Positions 8,396-16,660 of a stretch of DNA of 35,708 nt are shown here, piece after piece (positions within the stretch are counted from its first letter, which is position 1; each line of letters begins with the position of its first letter). The notes beneath the pieces are model-generated. The model saw nothing but the letters and a program-made list of their open reading frames with translations. It had not been told where the DNA came from and made no database searches. Both the position numbers and the translations under genes were made by a program. Source of the DNA: Gemmatimonadota bacterium (GTDB taxonomy: Bacteria > Gemmatimonadota > Gemmatimonadetes > Longimicrobiales > Gaopeijiaceae); NCBI GenBank assembly GCA_029262115.1, contig JAJCZZ010000037.1:1-35708 (forward strand), written 5' to 3'.

Positions 8396-8501
8396 GCTGG
8401 CCGCGTGTTGGACGCAAGGGTGAAGCCGGGAGGTGATCGCCCGCCTGGCGGGGAGGCCGCCGTGAACGCCGGTCGCGGCAGCGGGCTCGAGTTGGGTGAG
8501 A

Positions 8502-9521
8502 CTAGTCCTGCTCCGTCAGGACCGAAGCCAGGGTGTCGTTGGCGATGTTGCCCCCGGAAACCACGACCACCAGAGGCCCCTCACCGACCGGACGAACGCC
8601 CTCGGAGCGGTGGAGGAGCGCCGCCACGCCGACGGCTCCCCCTCCTTCGACAACGATACTCAACTCGTTGTAGCAGAATCGGATAGCATTCGCGATCTCA
8701 TGTTCCGTAACAATCACGTGTTGATCAATGGTGTCACGGACGAGCACGAAGGAGAACCGGTTGTTTTCGCCGATTCCGCCGGCGAGTGCCCCGGCCAGGG
8801 TTGGCTCCTCGGGAAGACTCACCGGGCGGCCGGCGCGAACGCTCGCATGCATGACGGCGGCACGCTCGGCGGCAACGGCCACCACCGGTGGCGCCGCGCC
8901 TCCGAGTCGGTGACGGAGCCCCAGCGCGACGCCACCTGCCAGACCTCCCCCCGAGAGCGGCACCACGACCGCTCCGACGTCACGGCCGAGCGTCTCGACC
9001 ACCTCCAGACCTACCGTCGCCTGACCCGCGATCACCCAGGGATCGTCGTAGGCGGACACGTACACCCGCCCCGAAGCGGCGGCATCCGCGACGGCCCGCG
9101 CCTCGGCGTCGTCGAACGTGTCCCCGGCGACAACCGCTTCGGCCCCGGACGCGCGGATGCCCGCCAGTTTGACCGGGTCTACCCATTCGGGGACGTAGAC
9201 GGACGCCGGTACCCCCGCGTGGGCCGCGGCCCACGCCATCGCACGGCCGTGGTTCCCGCTCGAACATGCGACCACGCCGGCTGAACGCTCGGCAGCGGTC
9301 AGAGCGGCGATCCGCGCGAGCGCGCCCCGCACCTTGAACGATCCGGTGCGTTGCAGGCTCTCGAGCTTGAGCAGCACCCGGCGACCACACGCGGCCTCGA
9401 GCTCCGGGCAGCTCAGGAGGGGCGTGCGGAGGACGACGCCGTCCACCGCGCGGTGGGCCGCCTCGATGTCAAACGTCAGGATGTCGGCTCCGCGCACCGG
9501 ACTGCCGCCCACCTCGTCCAC
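8502..9521 (-). CDS. PLP-dependent threonine/hydroxyaspartate ammonia-lyase or serine racemase
   Basis: About 339 residues, fold-type II PLP enzyme. Lys63 in RTGSFKVRGA is the Schiff-base lysine; SSGNHGRA binds the substrate carboxylate and SGGGLAGG the cofactor phosphate, with a C-terminal SGGNI segment. There is no C-terminal ACT regulatory domain, so this is the short catabolic or racemase type. Sequence alone does not separate threonine dehydratase, threo-3-hydroxyaspartate dehydratase and serine racemase. There is no in-frame ATG near the family N-terminus; GTG at 9521 has a GAGGGG box 11 nt upstream, with GTGs at 9512 and 9497 as alternatives. The start overlaps nothing and lies 37 nt after the TPR gene's stop. 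Confidence 0.82.
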   Translation of the reverse strand: MDEVGGSPVRGADILTFDIEAAHRAVDGVVLRTPLLSCPELEAACGRRVLLKLESLQRTGSFKVRGALARIAALTAAERSAGVVACSSGNHGRAMAWAAAHAGVPASVYVPEWVDPVKLAGIRASGAEAVVAGDTFDDAEARAVADAAASGRVYVSAYDDPWVIAGQATVGLEVVETLGRDVGAVVVPLSGGGLAGGVALGLRHRLGGAAPPVVAVAAERAAVMHASVRAGRPVSLPEEPTLAGALAGGIGENNRFSFVLVRDTIDQHVIVTEHEIANAIRFCYNELSIVVEGGGAVGVAALLHRSEGVRPVGEGPLVVVVSGGNIANDTLASVLTEQD

Positions 9522-9558
9522 GCATCGCCGTACCCCTCGATCATGCCGCCCGCCCGAC

Positions 9559-10548
9559 TCAGCGGTTGCCGACGCCCGCCAACTCCGCTTCCGACGCGAT
9601 GTAGCCAAAGGCCGCCCACTGCCCTTCCCTGCCCTCCAGATTCCGCCGGAACAGCCGCTCCGCCGCCTCCGGGTCCCCGTTGAGCAAGTACCACATCCCC
9701 ACGCCATACGTCGTTGTCGTACCGGCCAGCGTGGCGTCCTCGCCCGGCGGGCCGAGCAGATCCTCGGGCGTCCGCTCGCCCTTGAACAGCAGGACGAGAT
9801 CGAGGTACCCGCCACTCTCGACGACCTCCATGTCCGGTGTGATGGACGCCATGATCGCCTCCGCCTCGTCGTCGCGGCCGAGGCGGAGGAGCGTCATCGT
9901 CCGCCAGTACGCGGTCGCCACCTTCGAGTCCGGGTGCACGGACACCTCCGCGCACGTCTCATACGCTTCCGCCGCCTCCTCGAAGTCCCCCGCCAGGTAG
10001 TGCGCGAGGCCCAGATGGTACCAGATGTTGAACTGGAGCGTGCTCGTGGGGATCCCCGCAGCGTTGGGAAGCCCGTCCGGCTCCACCTGGTCGGGGTGAC
10101 CGTCCGTCAGCGACGCGGCGCGACGGAAATCGGCGATGGCGTTGTCCAACTCCCGAACCGACAGGTATCGGTGCCCCCGATGGCGGTAGAGACGGGCTTC
10201 GTTCGGATGCAGGGCGATGGCACGGGTGTAGGCGTCGATCGCGTCGCGATACCGGCCCATATAGGCGATCCGGCGGCCCAGCCAGATGAGCGAGTCGACG
10301 TCCTGGGGGGTCGACTCGAGCGCCCGTTCGGCCTCGGCCAGGCGGACGGTGTACACCGCGCGAGCCTCCTCCGAAAGGACCGGGGGCGGCAGATGTTCGT
10401 CCAGGAACGAGCGCGCTTCGATTCCCTCGGGGAGCGGCGCGTCGGCGACGGCGGCACTCTCCTCGTCTTCTTCCGGGGGCGGTGTGTCCGCGCAGGCGGT
10501 GAGAAGGACGAGGGTCAGGGCGATGGCGGTTGTGCGGGACCGGAACAT
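9559..10548 (-). CDS. Tetratricopeptide-repeat lipoprotein
   Basis: A 329-residue lipoprotein with a signal peptide ending in LLTAC (Cys19) and an acidic linker. At least three TPR units follow, for example LIWLGRRIAYMGRYRDAIDA, then a YTRAIALHPNEARLYRHRGH unit and a WYHLGLAHYLAGDFEEAAEA unit. TPR lipoproteins scaffold protein complexes at the envelope; the partner is unknown. It lies directly upstream of the PLP-enzyme gene on the same strand and may be co-transcribed with it. Confidence 0.75.
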   Translation of the reverse strand: MFRSRTTAIALTLVLLTACADTPPPEEDEESAAVADAPLPEGIEARSFLDEHLPPPVLSEEARAVYTVRLAEAERALESTPQDVDSLIWLGRRIAYMGRYRDAIDAYTRAIALHPNEARLYRHRGHRYLSVRELDNAIADFRRAASLTDGHPDQVEPDGLPNAAGIPTSTLQFNIWYHLGLAHYLAGDFEEAAEAYETCAEVSVHPDSKVATAYWRTMTLLRLGRDDEAEAIMASITPDMEVVESGGYLDLVLLFKGERTPEDLLGPPGEDATLAGTTTTYGVGMWYLLNGDPEAAERLFRRNLEGREGQWAAFGYIASEAELAGVGNR

Positions 10549-10658
10549 GTGGGCACTCCGAAACGGCGCGTGGTGAGACGGGGACGGGCAAGATCCGGGC
10601 GCGGCGGCGCGGGCGCAATCGGCGGCTTTCGGCGCCTACCTCTCGGCGGCCAGGATGC

Positions 10659-12155
10659 CTACCTCTCGCCCGCTTCCCACGCCGACGGCGCGAGGACCAT
10701 CCCTTCCTCGGCGTCGACGACGGGCGTCAGGCCGAGCGACGGCGCCAGCAACCTCCACGCCTCCCTGTCGGCCCCGGTGAGAGCCAGCACTCCCGGGGTC
10801 CGCAACAGGGCTGTCGCCAGATCATCCAGCCGAGGGAGGGCCCCCTCCAGGTCGAGTACGGGTCGTCCTGTCTGCAGCAGCACGAGTAAGGGCTGGTCCG
10901 CATAGATCGCCGCACCCCCCGGAACCTGGTTGTCGAGAAAGCGGATCACGGGGGAGTCGACCCAGACCCGGGCCGTGTGATCGGCACCCTCCGTCTGAAT
11001 CGCTACCAAGCGGGCTCGGCCGGCCCACCCCGACGCGGTGAGCCAGGTGAGCGCTCCGAGCGTCAACGCAACTCGTCGCGGCGCATCGCTCCGGACGAAC
11101 GCGCGGGCGATCAGCAGTCCTAGCAACGCCGCGACCGGTGGCGCCGCCACCAGACCGCTTCGCTCACTGCTCCCGAACAGGAAGGCAGACAGCCCGACAC
11201 AGGCCGCCACCAGCGGGAGCACTCGCCACGCGTGCACCGCCAGAACGTCCCGGGCGGCGGGGTCGTGCCACAGGGTGTCGGGCGGCGGCAGCTCGGTCAT
11301 GCGCCGGTCGTGCGCAAGCAAGGCGGCGGTGGCCACCCCCACCAGAAGGGCGATCGCGACACCGGCCGACCCGTCCATTCCCGCTCCGGCCCACCGGGCG
11401 AAACCAGAGAGCGCTTCGGCGGAGGCACCACCCGGCTGGATCGCGAGGGCCGGAACGCCCGGGATGATCGCGCCCAGTGCCGGGAGCGCGAGCGACGGCG
11501 CCGCGGCAGCCGCCGATTGGGCCGGTCGACCCGGTCCGGGTCGAACCCACGGCCAGGCCGCCGCCGCAAGCGCCCCACCCGCGCCCACGGGCGACAGCGC
11601 CCAGCACGCGGCCGCGATCACCCCATGCAGGAGACTGCCGCCGGGCCGGTACACGAGAGCGCCGGCGAGGAGGGCCATGCCCGCCATGGTCGCGCTCGTC
11701 ATGTCCAGGGTGGTCACCACCTCGGCCGTGACGGGCGAAACGATGAGAAGTGCCACCGCGACCAGTGCGCCCCCCAGCCCCGCCGCGCCCCCCGCGAGCC
11801 AACTGACACCCAGGACGGTCAGCGCCAGCCCTCCCGCCATCACCCAGAGCCCCGCAATGTGAGACCGCACCCCGTGCCGTCCGAGCCATCCGATCCCCAC
11901 CGGGAGGATGGCGTGACCGGGCGCCACGGCTCTCCACGCGAACGGCGCGTCGAAGTCGGCGACCCGAACGGTGGGTGATTGCCCCTGAGCGAGGGCCGCG
12001 CCGCCCACGATGGCCGTCACTCCCTCGTCGTCGAGACTCGGGAGCAGCCAACTCTGGTTGGCCACCAGCACCGAAAGGGCCGCGGCCAGGGCGAGGACGA
12101 GGCCGATAGTGATGCCGGTCGCGGCCGGGCTGCGGGGACGGCGTGTGGAGGACAT
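10659..12155 (-). CDS. Polytopic membrane protein, GT-C glycosyltransferase-like
   Basis: A 498-residue protein with about ten hydrophobic helices and a soluble C-terminal domain of about 110 residues. The first loop after helix 1 has an acidic DDEG followed by a G-rich region and a FDAPFAWRAVAPGH segment, which resembles the DE...DHPP loop of ArnT/GT39-type lipid-linked sugar transferases. Resemblance is partial, so catalytic activity is not established. The ATG at 12155 is the first in frame. It is followed by 110 bp and then the TPR lipoprotein gene on the same strand. Confidence 0.5.
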   Translation of the reverse strand: MSSTRRPRSPAATGITIGLVLALAAALSVLVANQSWLLPSLDDEGVTAIVGGAALAQGQSPTVRVADFDAPFAWRAVAPGHAILPVGIGWLGRHGVRSHIAGLWVMAGGLALTVLGVSWLAGGAAGLGGALVAVALLIVSPVTAEVVTTLDMTSATMAGMALLAGALVYRPGGSLLHGVIAAACWALSPVGAGGALAAAAWPWVRPGPGRPAQSAAAAAPSLALPALGAIIPGVPALAIQPGGASAEALSGFARWAGAGMDGSAGVAIALLVGVATAALLAHDRRMTELPPPDTLWHDPAARDVLAVHAWRVLPLVAACVGLSAFLFGSSERSGLVAAPPVAALLGLLIARAFVRSDAPRRVALTLGALTWLTASGWAGRARLVAIQTEGADHTARVWVDSPVIRFLDNQVPGGAAIYADQPLLVLLQTGRPVLDLEGALPRLDDLATALLRTPGVLALTGADREAWRLLAPSLGLTPVVDAEEGMVLAPSAWEAGER

Positions 12156-12182
12156 CGGGTCTCGACGGAGAATAGGAACGGA

Positions 12183-12208
12183 CCCCGAGAACGCGCGCGT
12201 CCCCGGGG
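12183..12208 (-). terminator. Possible terminator of tRNA-Arg
   Basis: On the minus strand downstream of tRNA-Arg, CCCCG and CGGGG arms close around a GC-rich loop that contains the palindrome ACGCGCGCGT. The following minus-strand sequence, TCCGTTCCTATTCTCC, is T-rich but has no clean T run. Confidence 0.3.
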
Positions 12209-12226
12209 CCCGCGGCCCTCCCTGAA

Positions 12227-12300
<74 letters not shown>

Positions 12301-12382
12301 GGGGTGGAGACGGCTGAGCCGACCCGGGGGAAAGGGTGAGGAATCGGGGACCGCGGGTCAATGGCGAAGGTGGGGCCGCCTC

Positions 12383-12400
12383 TTGTCACAAACCTGACAA
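12383..12400. promoter_or_regulatory. Palindromic operator-like site
   Basis: TTGTCA and TGACAA form a perfect 6-bp inverted repeat across 6 nt, 60 nt upstream of the channel gene's start. It has the shape of a dimeric regulator site. The TTGTCA half could also serve as a -35 element, but no good -10 follows. Confidence 0.35.
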
Positions 12401-12460
12401 CGTGGCCCTCCCCTTGCACCGTCGTGTGAAGCAGCCCCTCACCCCACCTCTGGAGGATCC

Positions 12461-13252
12461 ATGCTTCCAAGCTCGCTCTCCCTCTCTCTGGCATTACAGG
12501 TCACGCCGATCGACCGCACGGCGACCTCGGTCTCCGCGGCGCTCGCGTCCATCATGGCGTTTCTACCCCGCCTGCTCGGCTTCATCGTCATTCTCGTTGT
12601 CGGATGGCTGATCGCATCGCTGCTGGCTCGGGCCGTCGGCACCCTCCTTCGGGCGGTCAGCTTCAACGAGCTCGCCCGCCGCTCGGGCATCAGCGACTTC
12701 ATCCAAAGCATGGGCACGAACGTCGATGCGGCGGGGTTCGTGGCCAAGGTGGCCAAGTGGATCGTGCGGATCATCGCGCTCGTAGTAGCGTTCGATGCGC
12801 TCGGACTTCCGGCCGTGTCGGAGGTCCTTCAGGAGCTCCTGCTGTGGCTGCCGAACCTGATCGTTGCGCTCGTCATGCTGGTTCTCGGGGGATTGGCCGC
12901 CAACGCGCTGTCCAACATCGTGCGGGGCGCTACGGCCGAGGCCGAGCTCGGCGACCCCGACCTTCTGGCCGGGATCGCGAAAGCGGCGGTCTGGGGCTTC
13001 GCGATCATCGTCGCGGTCAACCAGCTCGGAATCGCGCAGACGCTGGTCAACACGCTCTTCACCGGGATCGTGGCCGCGATCTCGATCGCCCTTGGTCTCG
13101 CCTTCGGCTTGGGCGGAAAGGACGCCGCCGCCCGCACGATCAACCGCTGGAGCGAGAAGGCGAAGGACTCCTCAGGCAAGATGAGAGAGGCCGCACGCAA
13201 CGCGAACGAGCGGGCGTCCGAGGCCGGACCCGAGATCGCTCGGGACCGCTAG
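12461..13252 (+). CDS. Mechanosensitive-channel-like membrane protein (conserved TM helix repeat)
   Basis: A 263-residue protein with about five hydrophobic helices. Two repeated units of the type found in the conserved TM-helix family (PF05552) are visible: FIVILVVGWLIASLLARAVG near residue 41 and LIVALVMLVLGGLAANALSN near residue 130. They are followed by ISIALGLAFGLGGKDAAART, which resembles the pore-lining helix and turn of MscS-type proteins. The C-terminus is a charged tail. It probably acts as a small-conductance or osmotic channel, but it lacks the large beta domain of true MscS. GGAGG lies 5 nt before the ATG, and a strong hairpin follows. Confidence 0.78.
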   Translation: MLPSSLSLSLALQVTPIDRTATSVSAALASIMAFLPRLLGFIVILVVGWLIASLLARAVGTLLRAVSFNELARRSGISDFIQSMGTNVDAAGFVAKVAKWIVRIIALVVAFDALGLPAVSEVLQELLLWLPNLIVALVMLVLGGLAANALSNIVRGATAEAELGDPDLLAGIAKAAVWGFAIIVAVNQLGIAQTLVNTLFTGIVAAISIALGLAFGLGGKDAAARTINRWSEKAKDSSGKMREAARNANERASEAGPEIARDR

Positions 13253-13283
13253 ACGAGGGACGGCGCGCTGGTGGGATGGTGTG

Positions 13284-13313
13284 GGGCCCGTGGGCAGAGT
13301 CGCCCACGGGCCC
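13284..13313 (+). terminator. Strong hairpin after the channel gene
   Basis: A perfect 12-bp stem, 13284-13295 with 13302-13313, and a 6-nt loop, 31 nt after the stop codon. The downstream sequence TACGCTTTCTAC is only partly T-rich. The hairpin is symmetrical enough to act for the convergent gene that ends at 13409. Confidence 0.65.
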
Positions 13314-13408
13314 TACGCTTTCTACGAACCGCCCGAAGCGCGGCCGGTGACAGCAGGTGTCCGGCTCCGGCGCTCACCATTCCAGGGGAATCAGCCGCGA
13401 CCACACTT

Positions 13409-14059
13409 CTAGCCCGAAAACTCCCCCCTACCCCCCTCGTCGCTCCGCCGTCCCGCCAGGTACCCTACGCAGTAGGCCCGGAGCGTCACGTCGAACCGGT
13501 CCATGTCCGGCTTCGATCGGAGGCCGGCCTCGCCCTTCCGCTTCAGGCTCTCAGCCAGCTTCGCGATCTTCTCGGTCAGCATCATGACGTCGAAGTCGCC
13601 CCCCGCCGACAGCTCTTCGGGATCGAGGTGGGCGTCGTCGCCCATGCCGGTCACGACCACGTCCTCCATCTGGTCGGCGGTAAGCTCCAGCCACGGGACC
13701 GTTCGGTCACGGCTGGGCAGCGGATCGTCGGGTGAAATGAAGGCGCCCCCGCCCGCGTCGATGTCGCCGGCTTCGGGCGCGGTCGTCGTGCCGACATCTT
13801 CGAAACCGCCGGCCTCCGCATCGATATCCCCCGCCTCGGGAGCAGCGTGCGCCTCACCGTCGTCGACCTGAGGACGTACCCGCCCCGGCATCGGGTCGTC
13901 CGGAAGGATGAACGCCGCGTCCACCCCCCGGCCGCCCAATGAGGCGGCGCGCGCTGCCTGATGACGTCGCGATCCGGGCGGGAACGCTGGAGGAGGAAGG
14001 GGCGGCCGCTGGCCGTTCTCGTTCTTCCCGCCTCCGCGCGCGTCGTCCTGTCCGGTCAT
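13409..14059 (-). CDS. Hypothetical acidic protein with internal repeats
   Basis: A 216-residue soluble protein with no signal peptide. The first 40 residues are basic, Pro-rich and probably disordered. Two short motifs are duplicated: APEAGDIDA occurs twice and F-I-(L/S)-PDDP-(M/L)-P twice, suggesting internal duplication. The C-terminal half (about 115-205) is ordered and contains MMLTEKIAKLAESLKRKGEA, probably an amphipathic helix. No family is recognised. GGGAG lies 7 nt before the ATG, which supports translation. It lies next to the DedA-like end of the large operon, 100 bp downstream and on the same strand. Confidence 0.6.
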   Translation of the reverse strand: MTGQDDARGGGKNENGQRPPLPPPAFPPGSRRHQAARAASLGGRGVDAAFILPDDPMPGRVRPQVDDGEAHAAPEAGDIDAEAGGFEDVGTTTAPEAGDIDAGGGAFISPDDPLPSRDRTVPWLELTADQMEDVVVTGMGDDAHLDPEELSAGGDFDVMMLTEKIAKLAESLKRKGEAGLRSKPDMDRFDVTLRAYCVGYLAGRRSDEGGRGEFSG

Positions 14060-14159
14060 GATCCGCTCCCTGCTCGGTAGGCTGGCCCGATCGGTTCGAC
14101 CGGCCCCAAGCCAATATACGGGGCGACTCGACCCGTAAACAGACGGCGCGCCCGTTCGA

Positions 14160-14867
14160 CTACAGAACCGCCTTGATCAGGACGAACCCTCCCACGAGAA
14201 GGAGCCCGAATGCGACGGCCAGAAGGTCGAAGTACTTGTCGATGAAGCGAGCGATGGGTGCTCCATAGCGGTAGATCAGACCCGCGACGACGAAGAATCG
14301 GAGTCCCCGGCTCAGCAGCGACGCCAGCACGAAGATCCCGAAGTTGATGCCGAACACCCCGGACGACAGCGTGAAGACCTTGTAGGGGATCGGCGTCAGC
14401 CCCGCCAGGAACACCGTCCAGAAGCCGTACTGGTCGTACAACCCCCGGACCCGTTCGAAGGCGTGCTCGCTCACCCCCGGGACGTACGTGAAGAACCAGT
14501 CCTGCAGTAGGCCCCAGCCACCCATCCCGATCGCGTACCCGATGACGCCTCCGACGACGGACGCGGCCGTCGCGATCGCGGCAAAGCGCAGGGACTTCTT
14601 CGGTCGTCCCAGGCAGAGCGCGACCAGGAGCGGATCGGGTGGGACGGGAAAGAAGGACGACTCGGCGGCCGACAGCAGGAAGAGCGCGGGCTCACCGTAC
14701 GGGGTTTCCGCCCAGTGAAGAACCCAGTTGTACAGCCGGCGCACGAAGTTCGGGCGCGCCTCTCCGTGGGTGGTCGACCCGATGTGGTCGACCTCGTCGT
14801 GCATAGGCGCACGCAGTGCCGGCCCCTCCTGCTCCTCGGGCTCGGTGCCCCCATCCACGTCGCTCAC
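14160..14867 (-). CDS. DedA/YqaA-like (VTT-domain) membrane protein
   Basis: A 235-residue protein with about five membrane segments. The conserved core ESSFFPVPPDPLLV (residues 69-82) and a helix with GGVIGYAIG are typical of the SNARE-associated/DedA family, YqaA subgroup; LSRGLRFFVVAG contributes the conserved basic residues. DedA proteins are tied to lipid (undecaprenyl or phospholipid) transport and membrane energetics. The GTG at 14867 was preferred over ATG 14804: it overlaps the pcm stop as GTGA and has GGGAG 7 nt upstream, whereas the ATG has none. It is the last gene of the operon. Confidence 0.82.
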   Translation of the reverse strand: MSDVDGGTEPEEQEGPALRAPMHDEVDHIGSTTHGEARPNFVRRLYNWVLHWAETPYGEPALFLLSAAESSFFPVPPDPLLVALCLGRPKKSLRFAAIATAASVVGGVIGYAIGMGGWGLLQDWFFTYVPGVSEHAFERVRGLYDQYGFWTVFLAGLTPIPYKVFTLSSGVFGINFGIFVLASLLSRGLRFFVVAGLIYRYGAPIARFIDKYFDLLAVAFGLLLVGGFVLIKAVL

Positions 14868-15547
14868 GACCCGCTCCCGGAGTCGGTGTCCCACGCGAAG
14901 CGGCCCATCAAAGGCACGAATTTCACGGCGCCCTGCACGATCTCTTCGGACATCGTCCCACCGGTATTTCGGATGAGCGTGAGCTGCTGTTCTTCGCGGG
15001 AACCGACCGGAATCAGCATGCGCCCGCCGTCGGCCAACTGGTCCTTCAGCGCCTGAGGCACGGACGGCCCACCCGCCGACACGACGATCACGTCGAACGG
15101 CGCGTACTTCCGCCACCCGATCGTGCCGTCTCCCACCATGAGGGCCACGTTCTGCACGCCCATCGCGTCGAGCGCCCGGCGCGCCCGCTTCGAAAGCTCC
15201 CGCACCCGGTCGATCGAATAGACCCGGTCCGCCATCAGCGCCAGGAGCGCGGTCAGGTACCCACTACCCGTGCCGATCTCCAGCACCTTGTCATCCTGCT
15301 GGGGATCCAGGATCCGGAGATAGTGCGCCTGCAGAGACGGCTGGGAGGCGGTCTGCTGAAATCCGATGGGGATGGCCGCATCCTCGTACGCCCGGGGCCA
15401 CACCCCTTCCGGCAGGAAGTGATGACGCGGCACGCGGTCGAAGAGCTGGAGCAGCTCGAGATCGTCGATCCCGCGGGCCCGGATGTCCTCGATGAGCTTC
15501 CGGCGATACCCGACGAAGCGGGTATCGTCTACAGGTCCAGGCCCCAA
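14864..15547 (-). CDS. pcm: Protein-L-isoaspartate O-methyltransferase
   Basis: A 227-residue SAM-dependent methyltransferase that repairs isoaspartyl damage in proteins. It shows the family N-terminus (RRKLIEDIRARGI), the substrate loop AYEDAAIPIGFQQTASQPSL, where the usual GxGQTIS reads GFQQTAS, the SAM motif VLEIGTGSGYLTALL, and the late motif DGGRMLIPVG. No ATG or GTG is available at the right place. A TTG at 15547 with GAGGAG 8 nt upstream gives a family-length protein and starts inside the surE coding region, a 19-nt overlap. Pairing with surE is common and fits a stationary-phase repair role. Confidence 0.9.
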   Translation of the reverse strand: MGPGPVDDTRFVGYRRKLIEDIRARGIDDLELLQLFDRVPRHHFLPEGVWPRAYEDAAIPIGFQQTASQPSLQAHYLRILDPQQDDKVLEIGTGSGYLTALLALMADRVYSIDRVRELSKRARRALDAMGVQNVALMVGDGTIGWRKYAPFDVIVVSAGGPSVPQALKDQLADGGRMLIPVGSREEQQLTLIRNTGGTMSEEIVQGAVKFVPLMGRFAWDTDSGSGS

Positions 15548-16278
15548 CCGCGGATCTCCTCGAGCAGGGTGTAGTTGGTGAGGTCGAGATGCAGCGGCGT
15601 CACGGACACGTAGCCGTCGGCTACGGCCTGAAAATCGGAGTCCGCTGGCCCCCGCCACTGGATCGAGCCGCCACCAATCCAGAAGTACTCCCTGCCCGAT
15701 GGGTCGAGCGCGCGGGTGATCGACTCCGCGTACCGCCGCTTGCCAAGGGACGTGACGCGGACACCCTTCACCTCGTCCGGGGCACACTCCGGGAGGTTGA
15801 TGTTGAACAGTGTGTGCTCGGGGAAGCGCTCCGGCTCCAGAATCTGCCCGAGAATCGTCCCGACGACGCTCCCCCACCCTTCGATCTCCTCCCACCGTTC
15901 ACCCGTGTAGCTGAGCGCCACCGACGGGATGCCCATGACGGTGGCCTCCATTGCCGCCGCGACGGTGCCGGAATACAGGACGTCCTCGCCCATGTTCTGA
16001 CCGTGGTTGACGCCCGACACGCACACGTCCGGCTGGTCAGGGAGCAGCTCGTTCAACGCCAGGATCACGCAGTCCGTCGGGGTCCCGTCGACTACCCACG
16101 CCCCGTCCGTTGCGCGGCGGGCCCGCAGGGGATGGTGGAGTGTCAGGGAGTGGCTGGTCGCGCTCTGCTCCCGGTCCGGCGCCACCACCGTGACATCGCC
16201 CAGCGACGTACACGCCTGCGCGAGCACACCGATCCCGGCGGCGAGGTAGCCGTCGTCGTTGGTGCACAGGATCTTCAC
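15529..16278 (-). CDS. surE: 5'/3'-nucleotidase SurE
   Basis: A 249-residue metal-dependent nucleotidase acting on nucleoside 5'- and 3'-monophosphates and possibly exopolyphosphate. The metal site is complete: Asp8-Asp9 in TNDDG, Ser39 in APDREQSATSHS and Asn91 in VSGVNHGQNMGEDVLYSGTV. Length is typical. The start overlaps the stop of the MerR-type gene (ATGA), and its end contains the start of pcm. Confidence 0.96.
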   Translation of the reverse strand: MKILCTNDDGYLAAGIGVLAQACTSLGDVTVVAPDREQSATSHSLTLHHPLRARRATDGAWVVDGTPTDCVILALNELLPDQPDVCVSGVNHGQNMGEDVLYSGTVAAAMEATVMGIPSVALSYTGERWEEIEGWGSVVGTILGQILEPERFPEHTLFNINLPECAPDEVKGVRVTSLGKRRYAESITRALDPSGREYFWIGGGSIQWRGPADSDFQAVADGYVSVTPLHLDLTNYTLLEEIRGWGLDL

Positions 16279-16643
16279 CCCTGCCCATCTCCCGGAAAGG
16301 TCAGCACAGAGCGGATCTCTTCGAGGTCCGACTTCATCGATGCGAGGAACTCGGGCTCGAGAACGTCCTGGCGCTCCTCTTCGAGTTCTCCAGCCCGTCG
16401 CATCTCGACGAGCCGCTTGTTGGCGCCCTCGATCGTGTACTTCTCCTCGTACAGGAGATGCTTCACGAGGAGGATCAACTCGATCTCCTTCGGCCGGAAG
16501 ACCCGGTTGCCCGCCCGGTTCTTATTGGGGCTCAGGACATCGAATTGGGTCTCCCAGTAGCGAAGGACGTGGGGCTTGAGGCCGGTCAGATCACAGACCT
16601 CGCCGATGGAGTAGTACGCCTTCTTCGCGATCGGCTCGTCCAT
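16275..16643 (-). CDS. MerR-family transcriptional regulator
   Basis: A 122-residue protein with an N-terminal winged helix-turn-helix (YYSIGEVCDLTGLKPHVLRYW, residues 10-30, split across the recognition helix) followed by FRPKEIELILLVKHLLYEE, a standard MerR second half, and a coiled C-terminus rich in Glu. It has no Cys cluster for metal sensing, so it belongs to the short MerR type often found near gpsA, plsY and surE rather than a metal sensor. The effector is unknown. The ATG at 16643 is preferred over the upstream ATG because it begins at the family N-terminus. It overlaps surE by 4 nt. Confidence 0.88.
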   Translation of the reverse strand: MDEPIAKKAYYSIGEVCDLTGLKPHVLRYWETQFDVLSPNKNRAGNRVFRPKEIELILLVKHLLYEEKYTIEGANKRLVEMRRAGELEEERQDVLEPEFLASMKSDLEEIRSVLTFPGDGQG

Positions 16644-16660
16644 GCCGCCTCCTCGTCCGC

